Source: Bacteroidales bacterium (GTDB lineage Bacteria; Bacteroidota; Bacteroidia; Bacteroidales; JAAUTT01). From it: 7,630 nucleotides of DNA. The notes beneath the pieces were generated by a model. It did no database searches and was not told where the DNA came from. It worked only from the letters and a program-made list of their open reading frames with translations. The stretch lies in contig JAAUTT010000190.1 of assembly GCA_012031335.1 (NCBI GenBank), forward strand, positions 1 to 7,630, written 5' to 3'. Shown piece after piece: positions 7,512 through 7,630 of this stretch; the stretch's first letter is position 1; each line of letters opens with the position of its first letter. Both the position numbers and the translations under genes were made by a program.

Positions 7512-7630
7512 CTATCCTTTTTTCTTGTTCCGGTAATCAACTGGCGAAATTCCTATAATTTTTTTGAATAGCCGTGAAAAGTAAAACTGGTCTTCAAAAG
7601 CCATGGTCCGACGCAATTTCTTTAATTCTT
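7512..7630 (-). CDS. AraC-family regulator, C-terminal end only, frameshifted
   Basis: Only the last 38 residues are in the window; the rest lies past the right edge. After removing one base the sequence reads RIKEIASDHGFEDQFYFSRL followed by FKKIIGISPVDYRNKKKG and a TAG stop at 7512-7514. This is the second helix-turn-helix of an AraC-type DNA-binding domain (IKEIA-x3-GF-x2-x-x-YFSRLFKK-x2-G-x-SP-x2-YR). As written, one extra A in the plus-strand AAAA run (7596-7599) breaks the domain between GF and EDQF. It could be a stand-alone AraC activator with a sugar-sensing cupin, or the C-terminus of a hybrid two-component regulator; the window cannot decide. Placed directly upstream of and co-oriented with the GH30-GH2 operon, it is the natural candidate to bind the repeated ATGGATAAT modules. 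Confidence 0.85.
   Translation of the reverse strand, partial: ELKKLRRTMAFEDQFYFSRLFKKIIGISPVDYRNKKKG
7596..7599 (-). other. Frameshift in AraC-type regulator: one extra base
   Basis: Minus-strand GGCTTTTGAAGAC gives GF followed by a TGA stop in the frame of RIKEIASDHGF. With three T's instead of four it reads GFEDQFYFSRLF, an exact AraC-family pattern. The alternative frame upstream (ELKKLRRTMAF) does not resemble the family. Confidence 0.85.

Overview
This window comes from a Bacteroidota genome. It carries part of a polysaccharide utilisation locus (PUL). The evidence is a SusC-type TonB-dependent outer-membrane transporter, a Sec-exported GH2 glycosidase, a lipoprotein GH30 glycosidase, the C-terminal end of an AraC-type regulator, very AT-rich intergenic DNA, and promoter boxes resembling the Bacteroidota TAnnTTTG type with no clear Shine-Dalgarno sequences. 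I cannot name a genus.

Everything lies on the minus strand, so the transcriptional order runs from high to low coordinates. The end of the regulator gene (7630-7512) comes first, followed by a 271-base AT-rich gap with a promoter/operator module. Then comes a two-gene operon, GH30 (7240-5626) and GH2 (5598-2403), separated by 27 bases. A 320-base AT-rich gap with a second copy of the same module follows, and then the susC-like gene (2082 to beyond base 1). A susD-like partner would be expected further left and is not in the window.

The genes fit a simple model. SusC imports oligosaccharides across the outer membrane. The GH30 lipoprotein probably cuts a beta-linked glycan internally, possibly the beta-1,6-galactan of type II arabinogalactan. 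The GH2 enzyme, with a C-terminal discoidin/CBM32-like domain, removes terminal beta-linked sugars in the periplasm. Substrate assignments are inference.

Two things stand out. First, the susC and GH30-GH2 transcription units share a roughly 70-base upstream module: a direct repeat of ATGGATAAT-like half-sites about two helical turns apart, next to matching -33/-7-like elements at identical spacing. It is a good candidate operator for an AraC-type activator, perhaps the adjacent one. Second, every gene is interrupted by single-base indels: four unpaired ones in the three enzyme/transporter genes, one in the regulator's DNA-binding domain, and one compensated pair inside susC that leaves the frame open but scrambles about nine residues. 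Correcting each by one base restores family-typical proteins with catalytic residues in place, and the repaired GH2 and GH30 lengths are exact multiples of three. This looks like uncorrected sequencing error more than gene decay. I found no RNA genes, CRISPR, mobile elements or clearly new system.
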